Of a stretch of DNA of 64,000 nucleotides, positions 8,295 to 17,182 are shown in pieces. The DNA is taken from contig CAWBUL010000005.1 in the NCBI GenBank assembly GCA_963791885.1, positions 62,001 through 126,000 of the forward strand, in the 5' to 3' direction. Source of the DNA: CAVSUZ01 sp963791885. Lineage in GTDB: Bacteria > Pseudomonadota > Alphaproteobacteria > Acetobacterales > Acetobacteraceae. A model generated the notes under the pieces. That model made no database searches. It worked only from the letters and a program-made list of their open reading frames with translations, and was not told the DNA's origin. The first letter of the stretch is position 1. Each line of letters begins with the position of its first letter. The position numbers and the translations under genes were made by a program.

Positions 8295-9257
8295 ATGGCA
8301 CTGGCCTTCATGCCTGTGGGCCACGCTGCCCGCGCGTCTGAACCCGCCGATGATCGCGCGTCGTCCGCGTACGCCGCCGCTACGCTCTGCTGGCTGCTTT
8401 CCGCGGGTGTCTATGTCGCCGCGAAATACGCCTCGGCCGACATGCCTCCCTGGACTCTGACCTTCTGGCGCCCCCTGATCGCCGGGTTGATCCTGCTCCC
8501 GTTCGTCTTGCGCCATGCCGCCGAGATGCGCGACGAGATACGCGCCCGCGCGCCGATGCTGCTGGTTGTGGGCGGTCTGGGTCTGTCGCTATCGCAGGGC
8601 TGCATCTACACCGGCCTGCAATACACCACGGCCGTGAATGCCGGGCTGATCATCGCGCTTGCACCGATCATCACGCTGCTGTTCGCCCACGTGACCCTGA
8701 AGGAACCACTCGGACCGTGGCAGATCCTGGGATCGATCATCGCGCTCACCGGGATGGTGGCGATCATCACGCACGGCGATCCCGCCTTGCTCAAGCATCT
8801 GCAGCTCGGCATCGGCGATGTCTGGATGCTCGGTGCGGCGATATTCTTCGCGGCCTACGGCGTGCTGCTGCGGATGGCCAAATTCGACCTGCCCCGCTTG
8901 CCGCTGCTCGTTGTCCTGCTTGGCGCCGGAACACTCACGGCCGCACCATTCTATGGATGGGAGCTGCTGCATCACCAGTATGCGCGGATGAATTTCAGCG
9001 CGACTCTAGCCTTGGCCTATATTGCGATACCCGGCGGAGCGTTGATGTACTATCTCTACAATTACAGCGTGGACGCGCTGGGTGCGGCCAAGGCCGGTGT
9101 TTTTCTCTACCTCCAGATCTTCTTCGTCGCCGTTCTAGCTTGGCTTTTCCTGGGAGAGCGCCTTCAGGCCTACCACTATGTCGGCGCTTGCCTCATCATC
9201 GTTGGTGTGGTGCTGGTAACCGTTTTGAAGCCTGTCGCTCGGCCGATAACCACTTGA
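8295..9257 (+). CDS. EamA/DMT-family permease
   Basis: A 320-residue drug/metabolite transporter family protein with ten predicted helices formed by two EamA repeats. GLQYTTAVNAGLIIALAPIIT in the first half and YNYSVDALGAAKAGVFLYLQ in the second are typical EamA loop-helix motifs, and LFLGERLQAYHYVGACLIIVG closes the second repeat. A strong AAGGAGG lies upstream of the ATG. The substrate is unknown; members export amino acids, sugars or metabolites. Confidence 0.85.
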   Translation: MALAFMPVGHAARASEPADDRASSAYAAATLCWLLSAGVYVAAKYASADMPPWTLTFWRPLIAGLILLPFVLRHAAEMRDEIRARAPMLLVVGGLGLSLSQGCIYTGLQYTTAVNAGLIIALAPIITLLFAHVTLKEPLGPWQILGSIIALTGMVAIITHGDPALLKHLQLGIGDVWMLGAAIFFAAYGVLLRMAKFDLPRLPLLVVLLGAGTLTAAPFYGWELLHHQYARMNFSATLALAYIAIPGGALMYYLYNYSVDALGAAKAGVFLYLQIFFVAVLAWLFLGERLQAYHYVGACLIIVGVVLVTVLKPVARPITT

Positions 9258-9312
9258 TCGACCGTGCAGAATTGGAGCAGCTTGCACTGATCCTCATTTC
9301 ATTGGCGCGTCA

Positions 9313-10080
9313 GTGACCGCGACCGCGATCAGCGCCATCATTGCCGGAGTCATTTTCGTCGGGTCCCTGATCGGCCTCGCTCTGCCGCGAGTTCTGCCGG
9401 CACGGCATCTGTCCAAGGACACGCTAGATGCGATCAAACTGGGCACAGGCATGCTCTCCGTGCTCGCCTCCCTCGTCCTGGGGCTGTTGATCGCGACGGT
9501 GAAGACCTCTTTCGACACGACCGCGTCTCAGGTCCGGGCGTACGCCGCCGATCTGATCGTGCTGGACGAGACGCTGCGTGACTATGGCGACGCTGCCCTG
9601 CCGATCCGTCGCATGGTGCGCGATTACGCCGCCGGCCTGCTGCACGATGTGTGGCAGTCCGGCGATCATCCGTATCTTACGGAAAACCGGGTAATGGGCG
9701 ACCAGCTTGAGAGCGTTCGCGACCGCATCCGCGATCTGCCTCACAACACGCCGGACCAAAGCTGGCTGGTAGATCAGTGTCTCCAGATCGTCACCAGCCT
9801 GCTGCGCGAACGCTGGTTGCTGATCGAGCATGGAGGGCCCAGCGTTCACCCCTTGATTATCTGGCTCCTCGTGTCATGGGTCGTCGCCATCTTCATGAGT
9901 TTCGGCATCAACGCGCCTCGCCACGCGACGATGATCGCGGCCTTCCTGGTGATCTCCGTAGCCATCGGCAGCGCAGTGTTCATGGTTCTGGAAATGGACA
10001 CACCGTTCGAGGGCGTGCTGCGCATTTCGAGCCGCCCAGTGGAGATCGCGCTGACGCACTTGCTGCCACCCGGGCAATGA
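9313..10080 (+). CDS. DUF4239 family membrane protein
   Basis: A 255-residue protein of unknown function. There are two hydrophobic segments near the N-terminus (about 5-25 and 42-62), a soluble alpha-helical middle with TSFDTTASQVRAYAADLIVLDETLRDYG, and two helices near the C-terminus. This arrangement and the S/TxFxxxAxxxxxxAxxLxxLDxxLxxYG motif match DUF4239. Translation starts at GTG. The stop overlaps the next gene (ATGATG), which suggests an operon with that secreted protein. Confidence 0.75.
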   Translation: MTATAISAIIAGVIFVGSLIGLALPRVLPARHLSKDTLDAIKLGTGMLSVLASLVLGLLIATVKTSFDTTASQVRAYAADLIVLDETLRDYGDAALPIRRMVRDYAAGLLHDVWQSGDHPYLTENRVMGDQLESVRDRIRDLPHNTPDQSWLVDQCLQIVTSLLRERWLLIEHGGPSVHPLIIWLLVSWVVAIFMSFGINAPRHATMIAAFLVISVAIGSAVFMVLEMDTPFEGVLRISSRPVEIALTHLLPPGQ

Positions 10081-10907
10081 TGCGGGCGTGCCTGATTCTC
10101 GTCGCCACTCTGGCTCTGCCATGTGTCGTGCAAGCCGCTGAAACATGCCGCTTTGCGGGTGACACCGATTTCGCGGGCCGCGCCGAGGTGACCACGACGG
10201 CAGCCGAAGCGAACGGACTCCTCCGCGTTCAGGTGGATGCCCGGTTCAACGGTACCTGGTTCGCTGTGCTGCACATCCAGCATCTGCTGCAGGAAGCCAG
10301 CACGTGGAAAGGCGGCCAGCTTCAATCCATTGCCGTCAACACGCGCGACATGCTTGGCAATCGGCCGACGCGGCAGCAATGGGACATCTTCCAGCGCACG
10401 CCGCAGGGCTTCGTGGCACACCGGATCGAGGGCAAGAACGGCGAGGAATTCAGCCGTAAGTTTCCGCTTTTCGCCGCGCATTGGACGCCCGCCTCATTCG
10501 GTGCACCGTGGGAGCAGGACTTTTGGCGTGCGGGGGCGGAGAGACGGGCGGATTTGGATCTGCCGGCGGGCAGGGTTTCTCCCGGCCTGATGACACCGCT
10601 CGCTCTGGCCTTTTACTGGCTGCCGCATTTGGAGCGTGCCGATCACACGGTTCCGGTGTTTCTCGCCGGGTTCAAACGCGACAAGGTCATCGCGGTGGAC
10701 TTGCAGGATTCGGCCGCGCGAGGCGGCACGGTGTGGCAAACCGCAGTGCGCTACCCGGGCCTGAGCGAAAACGATCCATCGGTTGTAACCGGCTGGGTCG
10801 GGTCTGACGGGCAGATCGAGCAGCTTGTCGTCCGCGTGCATCGGTCGGGACAATCCGCCCAGGGCACTTTGAGAGCGCTGGGATGCAGCGGCTCAGCATC
10901 GGGCTGA
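10077..10907 (+). CDS. Secreted protein of unknown function
   Basis: The start chosen is the ATG overlapping the DUF4239 stop; the open frame reaches further upstream only as a shadow of that gene. The 276-residue product opens with a Sec signal peptide (MMRACLILVATLALPCVVQA, cleavage expected after AQA-like VQA). The mature part is beta-rich and begins ETCRFAGDTDFAGRAEVT. It carries only a few cysteines, one near the new N-terminus and one near the C-terminus, which could form a disulfide. I do not recognise the family. It may act in the periplasm with the preceding membrane protein. Confidence 0.7.
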   Translation: MMRACLILVATLALPCVVQAAETCRFAGDTDFAGRAEVTTTAAEANGLLRVQVDARFNGTWFAVLHIQHLLQEASTWKGGQLQSIAVNTRDMLGNRPTRQQWDIFQRTPQGFVAHRIEGKNGEEFSRKFPLFAAHWTPASFGAPWEQDFWRAGAERRADLDLPAGRVSPGLMTPLALAFYWLPHLERADHTVPVFLAGFKRDKVIAVDLQDSAARGGTVWQTAVRYPGLSENDPSVVTGWVGSDGQIEQLVVRVHRSGQSAQGTLRALGCSGSASG

Positions 10908-11423
10908 AGGCCGCTCGACCAGCGCCGCGATACTTGCCCCAAAAGGCTGACGTCAGGCCCAGATGCGGCGGAAGTTGGTCATATTATCAGCGGTCGAGGG
11001 CGAACCGCACAGTTCTCCCTAAGCCTTATCTCCGACGCCGCGTCATCCACCAAACCGGAACAAACCCCGCCGCCAGCAGCAAACCCGAAGCCGGCTCAGG
11101 GATCGCTGCCGTCAGAACTCCGCTCGAACTCGATCCGCCGTCCGCCTCGATCACCGTATTCGAAATCGGGAAGATCTCGCCCGCCTGATGGTCCACCATC
11201 ACGTCGAGGCCACTGAATAATTGCGACGAAAAGGCCGAGGGAACATCCATGATCGTCAGCTCAATCGTTCCATCTGCCGCGAACTGGACCGGAATCATTC
11301 CCATGAATGCCGTCGCCACCAAGTCGACCCCACCCCCGACCAAGCCTCCTTCTGCCAGACGCGTCAGATCTGTTCCGCCGCTCTCATACGCGACACCCAT
11401 CCCATTGAGACCATACGTTGCTA

Positions 11424-12561
11424 GTGCTCTGACGCATTCTATCGATTCACAACATGCGGTTGCCATGCAATTCTGTGAGCATGGCACAGACAGTATGCGT
11501 GTTGTTGAGCGCGGCAGACAGGAAGCGGCTTAAGGCAATAGCATCGGATCGCAACCGAGCGGGCAAATACATCGAGCGAGCCCGAGTCGTTCTGGCCTCG
11601 GCCAGTGGTCGGCCGGTGCAACATGTGGCGAAAGAGATCAGCGTCAGCCGCCCCATGGTCTGGCGCTGGCAGCAGCGTTTTGCCGAGGAAGGTCCCGACG
11701 GGTTGCTGCGTGACAAGACGCGCAAGCCCGGCAAACGACCGATCCCGGCCGATAAAGTGGCGCACGTCGTGGCGCTCACGTGTGGCGAGCCGCCCCCTGG
11801 GACCACGTATTGGACCGGGCGAGCCATGGCAAACGCCACCGCCATGTCTCTGCGCTCGGTGCAGCGCATCTGGGCGGCGCACCAACTCCAGCCGCACCGC
11901 GTGCGCAGCTTCAAGCGCTCGCGTGATCCGCAGTTCGCTGAGAAAATGGCGGATATCATCGGCCTTTATCTCGATCCGCCCGCCCATGCGGTGGTGCTGT
12001 CGATCGACGAAAAGAGCCAAATCCAGGCGCTCGACCGTACCCAGCCTGGACTGCCGCTGAAACCCGGCCGCTGCGGCACCATGACCCACGACTACAAACG
12101 CCATGGAACGACGACGTTGTTCGCCGCATTGAACGTGCTGAAGGGTACGGTGATCGGTCGCTGCATGCAGCGACACCGGCACGAGGAGTTCATCCGCTTC
12201 CTCAATGCCGTCGAACGCGAGGTGCCGTCTGGCAAGTTGGTCCATGCGGTCGTCGACAACTACGCCACCCACCGGCACCGAAAGGTACAGGCCTGGCTGG
12301 CACGCCATGACCGATGGACCTTCCACTTCACGCCAACCTCCGGGTCATGGCTGAACGCGGTGGAGACCTTCTTCTCCGCTCTTACCCGACAACGCATCCG
12401 GCGCGGCAGCTTCCACTCCCTCGTCAGCCTGCAGGCTGCCATTAAGACTTACCTCGCTGAGCGAAATGCAGAACCACGCCCATTCGTCTGGACCGCAGCC
12501 ACCGCCTCAATCCTTGCCAAGCTCGAAAGATTGCCTGCATCGTCCGTATAAGTCAGAGCAC
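11424..12561 (+). mobile_element. IS630-family insertion sequence, copy 1 (intact)
   Basis: The element is 1138 bp with terminal inverted repeats GTGCTCTGAC (11424-11433) and GTCAGAGCAC (12552-12561), flanked by the TA duplication typical of the IS630/Tc1 superfamily (11422-11423 and 12562-12563). It sits inside the PEP-CTERM gene. A second copy at 16046-17182 is almost identical but one base shorter. Confidence 0.93.
11481..12551 (+). CDS. IS630-family transposase
   Basis: A DDE transposase of about 356 residues. The N-terminal winged HTH region includes VQHVAKEISVSRPMVWRWQQ. The catalytic triad is visible as Asp in LSIDEKSQIQALDRTQ, Asp in HAVVDNYATHRH and Glu in WLNAVETFFSALT. The open frame begins at 11454, but MAQTVCVLLSAADR at 11481 is the more usual start. 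It reads through almost to the right inverted repeat. This copy looks functional and could mobilise the frameshifted copy 2. Confidence 0.93.
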   Translation: MAQTVCVLLSAADRKRLKAIASDRNRAGKYIERARVVLASASGRPVQHVAKEISVSRPMVWRWQQRFAEEGPDGLLRDKTRKPGKRPIPADKVAHVVALTCGEPPPGTTYWTGRAMANATAMSLRSVQRIWAAHQLQPHRVRSFKRSRDPQFAEKMADIIGLYLDPPAHAVVLSIDEKSQIQALDRTQPGLPLKPGRCGTMTHDYKRHGTTTLFAALNVLKGTVIGRCMQRHRHEEFIRFLNAVEREVPSGKLVHAVVDNYATHRHRKVQAWLARHDRWTFHFTPTSGSWLNAVETFFSALTRQRIRRGSFHSLVSLQAAIKTYLAERNAEPRPFVWTAATASILAKLERLPASSV

Positions 12562-12822
12562 TAGGCCGTCGAAACCGTACAAGACGTATGAAAGAGAAAA
12601 GTAGCTCGCAAGGATTCCACTGGACGTCAAACTCTGCGCCCCCGTCGCTTCATAAAGCAAATACGCTCCCCACCCATCGCCCGCGTTGAAACCAGTCGGG
12701 TTGACCGGTTGTCCGTTCAGCGAAAACCCCAGGATCGGCAGATAACCGCTCTCGCTGAAGTCGCCCGTCAGTGGGTTCACCGTAAGCGGAGCTCCGCGGC
12801 CCTGAGGCTTCTGTCTTGACGA

Positions 12823-14451
12823 TCAGGTGGCTTTGGAGGTGGCCCAGCACCGGGGCATGAGTTGGTCGATGCGAGCTTGGGGCCAGCCGTTGACGAGCCG
12901 GGTCAGCAGATCGGTAAAATAGGACTGCGGATTGACGGCATTCAGCTTGCAGGTCTCGATCAGCGACGCCACCGTGGCCCAGTTCTCGGCGCCCTCGTGA
13001 CTGCCGGCAAAGAGTGAGTTCTTTCTGCTCAGCGCCACCGGACGCATGCTGCGTTCCACGCAATTCGAGTCGATCTCGATGCGGCCGTCATCGAGGAACT
13101 GCACGAGGCCATCCCAGTGGTTCAGCGCGTAGCCGATCGCTTCGGCGGTTGGCGCGCTGCCGGGCAGCTTCGCCCTCTGCGTTACGAACCAGCTGCGGAG
13201 CTCCTCAAGCAGTGGATGGCTGCGGGCCTGACGCGCAGCACGTCGTTCGGGCGCACTGAGGCCGCGGATGTCGGCCTCGATCTGATATAGCCTTGCGATC
13301 TGCTGCAATGCCTCGGTGGCGATCGGCGCCGCACCGTCCTTCGCGAGGTCATAGAAGTTGCGGCGGGCGTGACTCCAGCAGAACGCCAGTTTACTTGGGC
13401 CCCGTCTTCCCGCGGGGTCGATCAGGCTCTGATAGGCGGCATATCCATCGCATTGCAGGATGCCGCGGTAGTCGCCGAGCAGCGCGCGTGCATGTTGATG
13501 CTGGCGTCCGGGCGCATAAGTGTAGACCACCGCCGGCGGATCGAGGCCGCCCCAGCCTCGGTCATCCCGCGCGATCGTCCAGAAATACCCCCGCTTGGTG
13601 CGGCCGCGGCCTGGGTCGAGCACTGGCACTACGGTTTCATCGGCAAACAATCGCCCCGAGCCGAGCACGATCTCCTTCAGGCGCCGCGCCACCGGAGCAA
13701 TCTCAGCGGCGGCATAGCCGACCCAGAACGCAAGGGTGGATCGATCGATTTCCACTCCCTGCCGGGCCATCATCTGTGCCTGGCGATACAGCGGCTGATG
13801 GTCGGCAAAGCGGCTGACCACCACGTTCGCCACTGTCGCCTTGGTGGGAATGCCACCTTCGATCAGTCGCGGCGGCGCCGGCTGCTGCACCACAAGGCCC
13901 GCGCAACTGCGGCAGGCAAATTTGGGTCGGCGCGTGACCAGCACGCGGTATTGCGCCGGGATTACGTCGAGCCGCTCGGAGTGGTCCTCGCCGATCTGCA
14001 CCATCTCTGTCTTGCAGCAGGGACACGTCGTATCCAAAGGCGCCAGCACCGTCTCGATGCGTGGCAGGTGGGCAGGCAGTGCCCCACGGCTGGCACGCCG
14101 TTTCTTAGCCCGTTCGCGCCGCAGCCCAGGATCGTCCTGCTCGGCTTCGGCTTGGATTTGGGCGACCGCTGTCTCGAGATCCTCCAGACCCAGCGCCAGC
14201 TGCTCGGCCGGCAGCCGCTCCGACTTCCGTCCGAACTGCATCCGGCGCAGCTTCAGCAGCAGAGCGCGCAGCCGCTCATTGCGCACCGCCAGCGCGTCGC
14301 GCTCAGCAACCGCCGTATCGCGCTCCGCCGCCGCGGCATCGCACGCGGCAATGGCAGCATCGCGTTCCGAAACGATTGCCAGAACCAAGGCCCGCAATGC
14401 CTCGGGGTCGGCAGGCAGCTCATCGGTTGTATTAGAAACGACACGCGGCAC
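12823..14451 (-). CDS. tnpC: IS66 transposase TnpC
   Basis: About 542 residues from a GTG at 14451, 11 bases after tnpB; the open frame extends to 14526. An N-terminal coiled coil (repeats of AAAERDTAVAERDAL) is followed by the IS66 leucine-rich and zinc-finger region with CPCC and CRSC pairs. The DDE core shows LFADETVVPVLDPGRGRTK, LQCDGYAAYQ and EIDSNCVERSMRPVALSRKN. The C-terminus (NAVNPQSYFTDLLTRL) is complete. It appears intact, although its partner tnpB is frameshifted. Confidence 0.92.
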   Translation of the reverse strand: MPRVVSNTTDELPADPEALRALVLAIVSERDAAIAACDAAAAERDTAVAERDALAVRNERLRALLLKLRRMQFGRKSERLPAEQLALGLEDLETAVAQIQAEAEQDDPGLRRERAKKRRASRGALPAHLPRIETVLAPLDTTCPCCKTEMVQIGEDHSERLDVIPAQYRVLVTRRPKFACRSCAGLVVQQPAPPRLIEGGIPTKATVANVVVSRFADHQPLYRQAQMMARQGVEIDRSTLAFWVGYAAAEIAPVARRLKEIVLGSGRLFADETVVPVLDPGRGRTKRGYFWTIARDDRGWGGLDPPAVVYTYAPGRQHQHARALLGDYRGILQCDGYAAYQSLIDPAGRRGPSKLAFCWSHARRNFYDLAKDGAAPIATEALQQIARLYQIEADIRGLSAPERRAARQARSHPLLEELRSWFVTQRAKLPGSAPTAEAIGYALNHWDGLVQFLDDGRIEIDSNCVERSMRPVALSRKNSLFAGSHEGAENWATVASLIETCKLNAVNPQSYFTDLLTRLVNGWPQARIDQLMPRCWATSKAT

Positions 14452-14461
14452 GCCGGCAATT

Positions 14462-14817
14462 CTATGCCGCCGCGCTCGGCGTGGGAATCCGTTTCGTTGC
14501 CGGCACACGCGTCCAATCGAGGCCATCGAATAGTGCTGCGAACTCCAGCGCCGACAGCCTCATGACCCCATCAACCACCGGCGGCCAGCGGAACGCCGTC
14601 TGCGACAGTTGTTTCCACACCAGCACCAGGCCACTGCCGTCCCAGACCAGGATCTTGATCCGGTCGGCGCGCTTGGAACGGAACACGATGACCGCGCCGG
14701 AGAATGGGTCCTCGCCGAGCACCTCCGATGCTACCGCCGCCAAGCCATGGGTCCTTTGCGGAAGTCCACCGGATGCGCTGCCAAGAGAACGCGTACCCCC
14801 GCGGGGATCGAAATCAC
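14462..14817 (-). pseudogene. tnpB: IS66 accessory protein TnpB, frameshifted
   Basis: Translation should start at the GTG at 14817, overlapping the tnpA stop as GTGA. The first segment reads ISIPAGVRVLLAAHPVDFRK then GPMAWRR and a stop. The rest of the family sequence (GLAAVASEVLGEDPFSGAV to FDGLDWTRV) continues in another frame. The join is at about 14745, where ATGGCTTGG stands in place of an expected ATGGGCTTGG, so one G is missing from a G run. Confidence 0.85.
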
Positions 14818-15272
14818 GCTGCCGACTTCCGCAGCGCACGCAACACATCCGCCAACAACCTGAAGTCCGTGCCATTCGCCACGCGGATGACCGCTCCGGC
14901 GAGCCGGATTTCGAGACTTGGCGGCGGAGCAAGCCTGGCTGCATGCTCCGTGCTCGCATCATTGCTCCGGGCGGCAGCGACAACAGCTGGCGCCTCCGTG
15001 ACGATCGGCAGAAAATTCGCCTCGGCGGCTTCACAACCGCCCTTTTCAGGCAGCGCCAGAGCTCCCTCTCGCGCTTCTCGCCGCCAACCCCAGACCTGTT
15101 GCGGACAAACCTGCCAACGGCGCGCGACCTCCGTCACCGTCGCGCCAGGTTGCCGCGTCTCGGCGACAATCCGGCCCTTCTCTTCAGGCGACCAACGCCG
15201 CCGCCGCGCCGGTCCCGTCAGCACCTCAATCCGACGGAAGGAACCCTTCGCGTCGTCGTTAACGACGTCCAT
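14814..15272 (-). CDS. tnpA: IS66 accessory protein TnpA
   Basis: A 152-residue protein with an N-terminal helix-turn-helix of the IS3/IS911 type (RRRRWSPEEKGRIVAETRQP then ATVTEVARRWQVCPQQVWGW). The C-terminal segment (LEIRLAGAVIRVANGTDF and LLADVLRALRKSA) is typical of IS66 TnpA. It overlaps tnpB by four bases (GTGA), the usual translational coupling in IS66 elements. Confidence 0.88.
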   Translation of the reverse strand: MDVVNDDAKGSFRRIEVLTGPARRRRWSPEEKGRIVAETRQPGATVTEVARRWQVCPQQVWGWRREAREGALALPEKGGCEAAEANFLPIVTEAPAVVAAARSNDASTEHAARLAPPPSLEIRLAGAVIRVANGTDFRLLADVLRALRKSAA

Positions 15273-15302
15273 AACGACCGCTCGATAAACCCACGCCGAC
15301 CA

Positions 15303-15998
15303 CTTTCACCCCGCGATCAACAGAAGGGCCGTCCGAACAGAGTGGACATCAGCAGGATGCCGCCGTCGCGGTCTTGCACGTTGGCGGCGGTGACCAGCGC
15401 GTGCAGCACCAGACCCAGCGTATCGACCAGGACATGGCGCTTCTTCCCTTTGATCAGCTTGCCCGCATCAAAGCCGTGTGGGTCGATCGCTGCCCCCCTT
15501 TTTCTGCGCTTTTCACGCTTTGGCTGTCGATGACGCAGGCGGTCGGACTGGCTTCTCGTCCCGCCTGTTCGCGGCATTTAACGTAGAGCGCGTGATGGAT
15601 CTTCTCCAACGTGCCGTCCCAGCCCCACAAGCAGAAGTAGCCGTTCACCGTGCTGCGCGGTGGCAGGTCCTTTGGAATGTAGCGCCACTGGCAGCCGGTG
15701 CTCAGCACATACATCACGCCGTTGACCACTTCGCGCATGTTGACGGTACGCTTGCCACCGCCACGCTTGGCGGGTGATATAAGCGGCCTGATCAGCCGCC
15801 ATTCCGCATCGGTGAGATCGCTCGGATAACGCAGCTTGTCGCGGTCATAGCGATGGCGGTTTTCCATCGTCCACATCAGGCACCTCGTGGCTTGGTGCCA
15901 GGCAAAGAATCACACCCGATCGAGCCGCTTCAAGCACTCAGTCCATCCGGACCGGCAACCGATTCAAATGACTCACAAAGTCGCCGGACGGACACTTA
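15303..15998 (-). mobile_element. IS5-family insertion sequence, truncated
   Basis: The transposase N-terminal half and upstream region are present. The 3' part of the element is missing where it meets the IS66 remnant near 15.31 kb, and on its other side it abuts 22 bases of an IS701 end. Boundaries are approximate because no pair of inverted repeats survives. Confidence 0.7.
15317..15876 (-). pseudogene. IS5-family transposase, frameshifted and truncated
   Basis: The first frame (15876 to about 15480) carries YPSDLTDAEWRLIRPLI, LSTGCQWRYIPKDLPPRSTV and CVIDSQSVKSAEKGG, the N-terminal and first-Asp regions of IS5 transposases. The frame then changes: AAIDPHGFDAGKLIKGKKRH and VLVDTLGLVLHALVT continue in the frame of 15317-15577. 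The protein stops after LLMSTLFG, before the remaining catalytic residues, because the element is truncated. Confidence 0.85.
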
Positions 15999-16020
15999 CA
16001 GATGAAGTGCCAAAGTAGTG
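15999..16020. repeat. Orphan IS701 terminal repeat
   Basis: This 22-base end is the exact inverse of 17186-17207, the left end of the IS701-A element, and is followed by CTAA, similar to the CTAG target. Sequence identity ends abruptly where the IS5 begins. It is probably the stump of another IS701-A copy. Confidence 0.7.
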
Positions 16021-16045
16021 CTAAGACCCATGCACGGACCCCCTA

Positions 16046-17182
16046 GTGCTCTGACGCATTCTATCAATTCACAACATGCGGTTGCCATGCGATTCTGTGA
16101 GCATGGCACAGACAGTATGCGTGTTGTTGAGCGCGGCAGACAGGAAGCGGCTTAAGGCAATAGCATCGGATCGCAACCGAGCGGGCAAATACATCGAGCG
16201 AGCCGAGTCGTTCTGGCCTCGGCCAGTGGTCGGCCGGTGCAACATGTGGCGAAAGAGATCAGCGTCAGCCGCCCCATGGTCTGGCGCTGGCAGCAGCGTT
16301 TTGCCGAGGAAGGTCCCGACGGGTTGCTGCGTGACAAGACGCGCAAGCCCGGCAAACGACCGATCCCGGCCGATAAAGTGGCGCACGTCGTGGCGCTCAC
16401 GTGTGGCGAGCCGCCCCCTGGGACCACGTATTGGACCGGGCGAGCCATGGCAAATGCCACCGCCATGTCTCTGCGCTCGGTGCAGCGCATCTGGGCGGCG
16501 CACCAACTCCAGCCGCACCGCGTGCGCAGCTTCAAGCGCTCGCGTGATCCGCAGTTCGCTGAGAAAATGGCGGATATCATCGGCCTTTATCTCGATCCGC
16601 CCGCCCACGCGGTGGTGCTGTCGATCGACGAAAAGAGCCAGATCCAGGCGCTCGACCGTACCCAGCCTGGACTGCCGCTGAAACCCGGCCGCTGCGGCAC
16701 CATGACCCACGACTACAAACGCCATGGAACGACGACGTTGTTCGCCGCATTGAACGTGCTGAAGGGTACGGTGATCGGTCGCTGCATGCAGCGACACCGG
16801 CACGAGGAGTTCATCCGCTTCCTCAATGCCGTCGAACGCGAGGTGCCGTCTGGCAAGTTGGTCCATGCGGTCGTCGACAACTACGCCACCCACCGGCACC
16901 GAAAGGTACAGGCCTGGCTGGCACGCCATGACCGATGGACCTTCCACTTCACGCCAACCTCCGGGTCATGGCTGAACGCGGTGGAGACTTTCTTCTCCGC
17001 TCTTACCCGACAACGCATCCGGCGCGGCAGCTTCCACTCCCTCGTCAGCCTGCAGGCTGCCATTAAGACTTACCTCGCTGAGCGAAATGCAGAACCACGC
17101 CCGTTCGTCTGGACCGCAGCCACCGCCTCAATCCTTGCCAAGCTCGAAAGATTGCCCGCATCGTCCGTATAAGTCAGAGCAC
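16046..17182 (+). mobile_element. IS630-family insertion sequence, copy 2 (frameshifted)
   Basis: The element is 1137 bp with the same GTGCTCTGAC and GTCAGAGCAC ends and TA duplications (16044-16045, 17183-17184) as copy 1 at 11424. Its right-hand flank CTAG is also the target duplication of IS701-A. Confidence 0.92.
16103..17172 (+). pseudogene. IS630-family transposase, copy 2, frameshifted
   Basis: Nearly base-for-base identical to the transposase at 11481-12551. A CCC run near 11583 of copy 1 (GAGCCCGAG) is CC here, near 16204. This shifts the frame after about 34 codons. The catalytic region is intact in the downstream frame, open from an internal ATG at 16237, so a truncated protein lacking part of the DNA-binding domain could be made. 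Confidence 0.9.

Larger units (their letters stand above)
11026..12781 (-). pseudogene. PEP-CTERM protein gene broken by IS630 and cut at its 5' side by IS66
   Basis: The C-terminal part (11026-11422) ends in IPEPASGLLLAAGFVPVWWM plus an RRRR tail, the PEP-CTERM sorting signal: Pro-Glu-Pro motif, hydrophobic helix, basic end. Such proteins are exported and processed by an exosortase/archaeosortase-like enzyme. The upstream part lies at 12562-12781 (around SYVLYGFDGL). Removing the IS630 and one TA copy rejoins the two parts in frame (GFDGL then ATYGLNG). At 12781 the gene runs into the end of an IS66 element, so the 5' end is missing. Decay by two separate insertions is clear. Confidence 0.8.
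12782..15302 (-). mobile_element. IS66-family insertion sequence, one end missing
   Basis: The tnpA-tnpB-tnpC order on the minus strand and the terminal GTAAGCGGAGCTCCGC at 12782 (IS66 ends normally begin GTAAGCG) identify the family. The other end, expected upstream of tnpA near 15.3 kb, has no matching CGCTTAC terminus before the truncated IS5 begins, so it has been lost. The 15302 boundary is approximate. Confidence 0.85.

Noticed and set aside
9777..10080. Upstream extension of the secreted protein ORF into the DUF4239 gene
   Set aside because: The signal peptide begins at the overlapping ATG at 10077; the extension is Arg/His-rich shadow.
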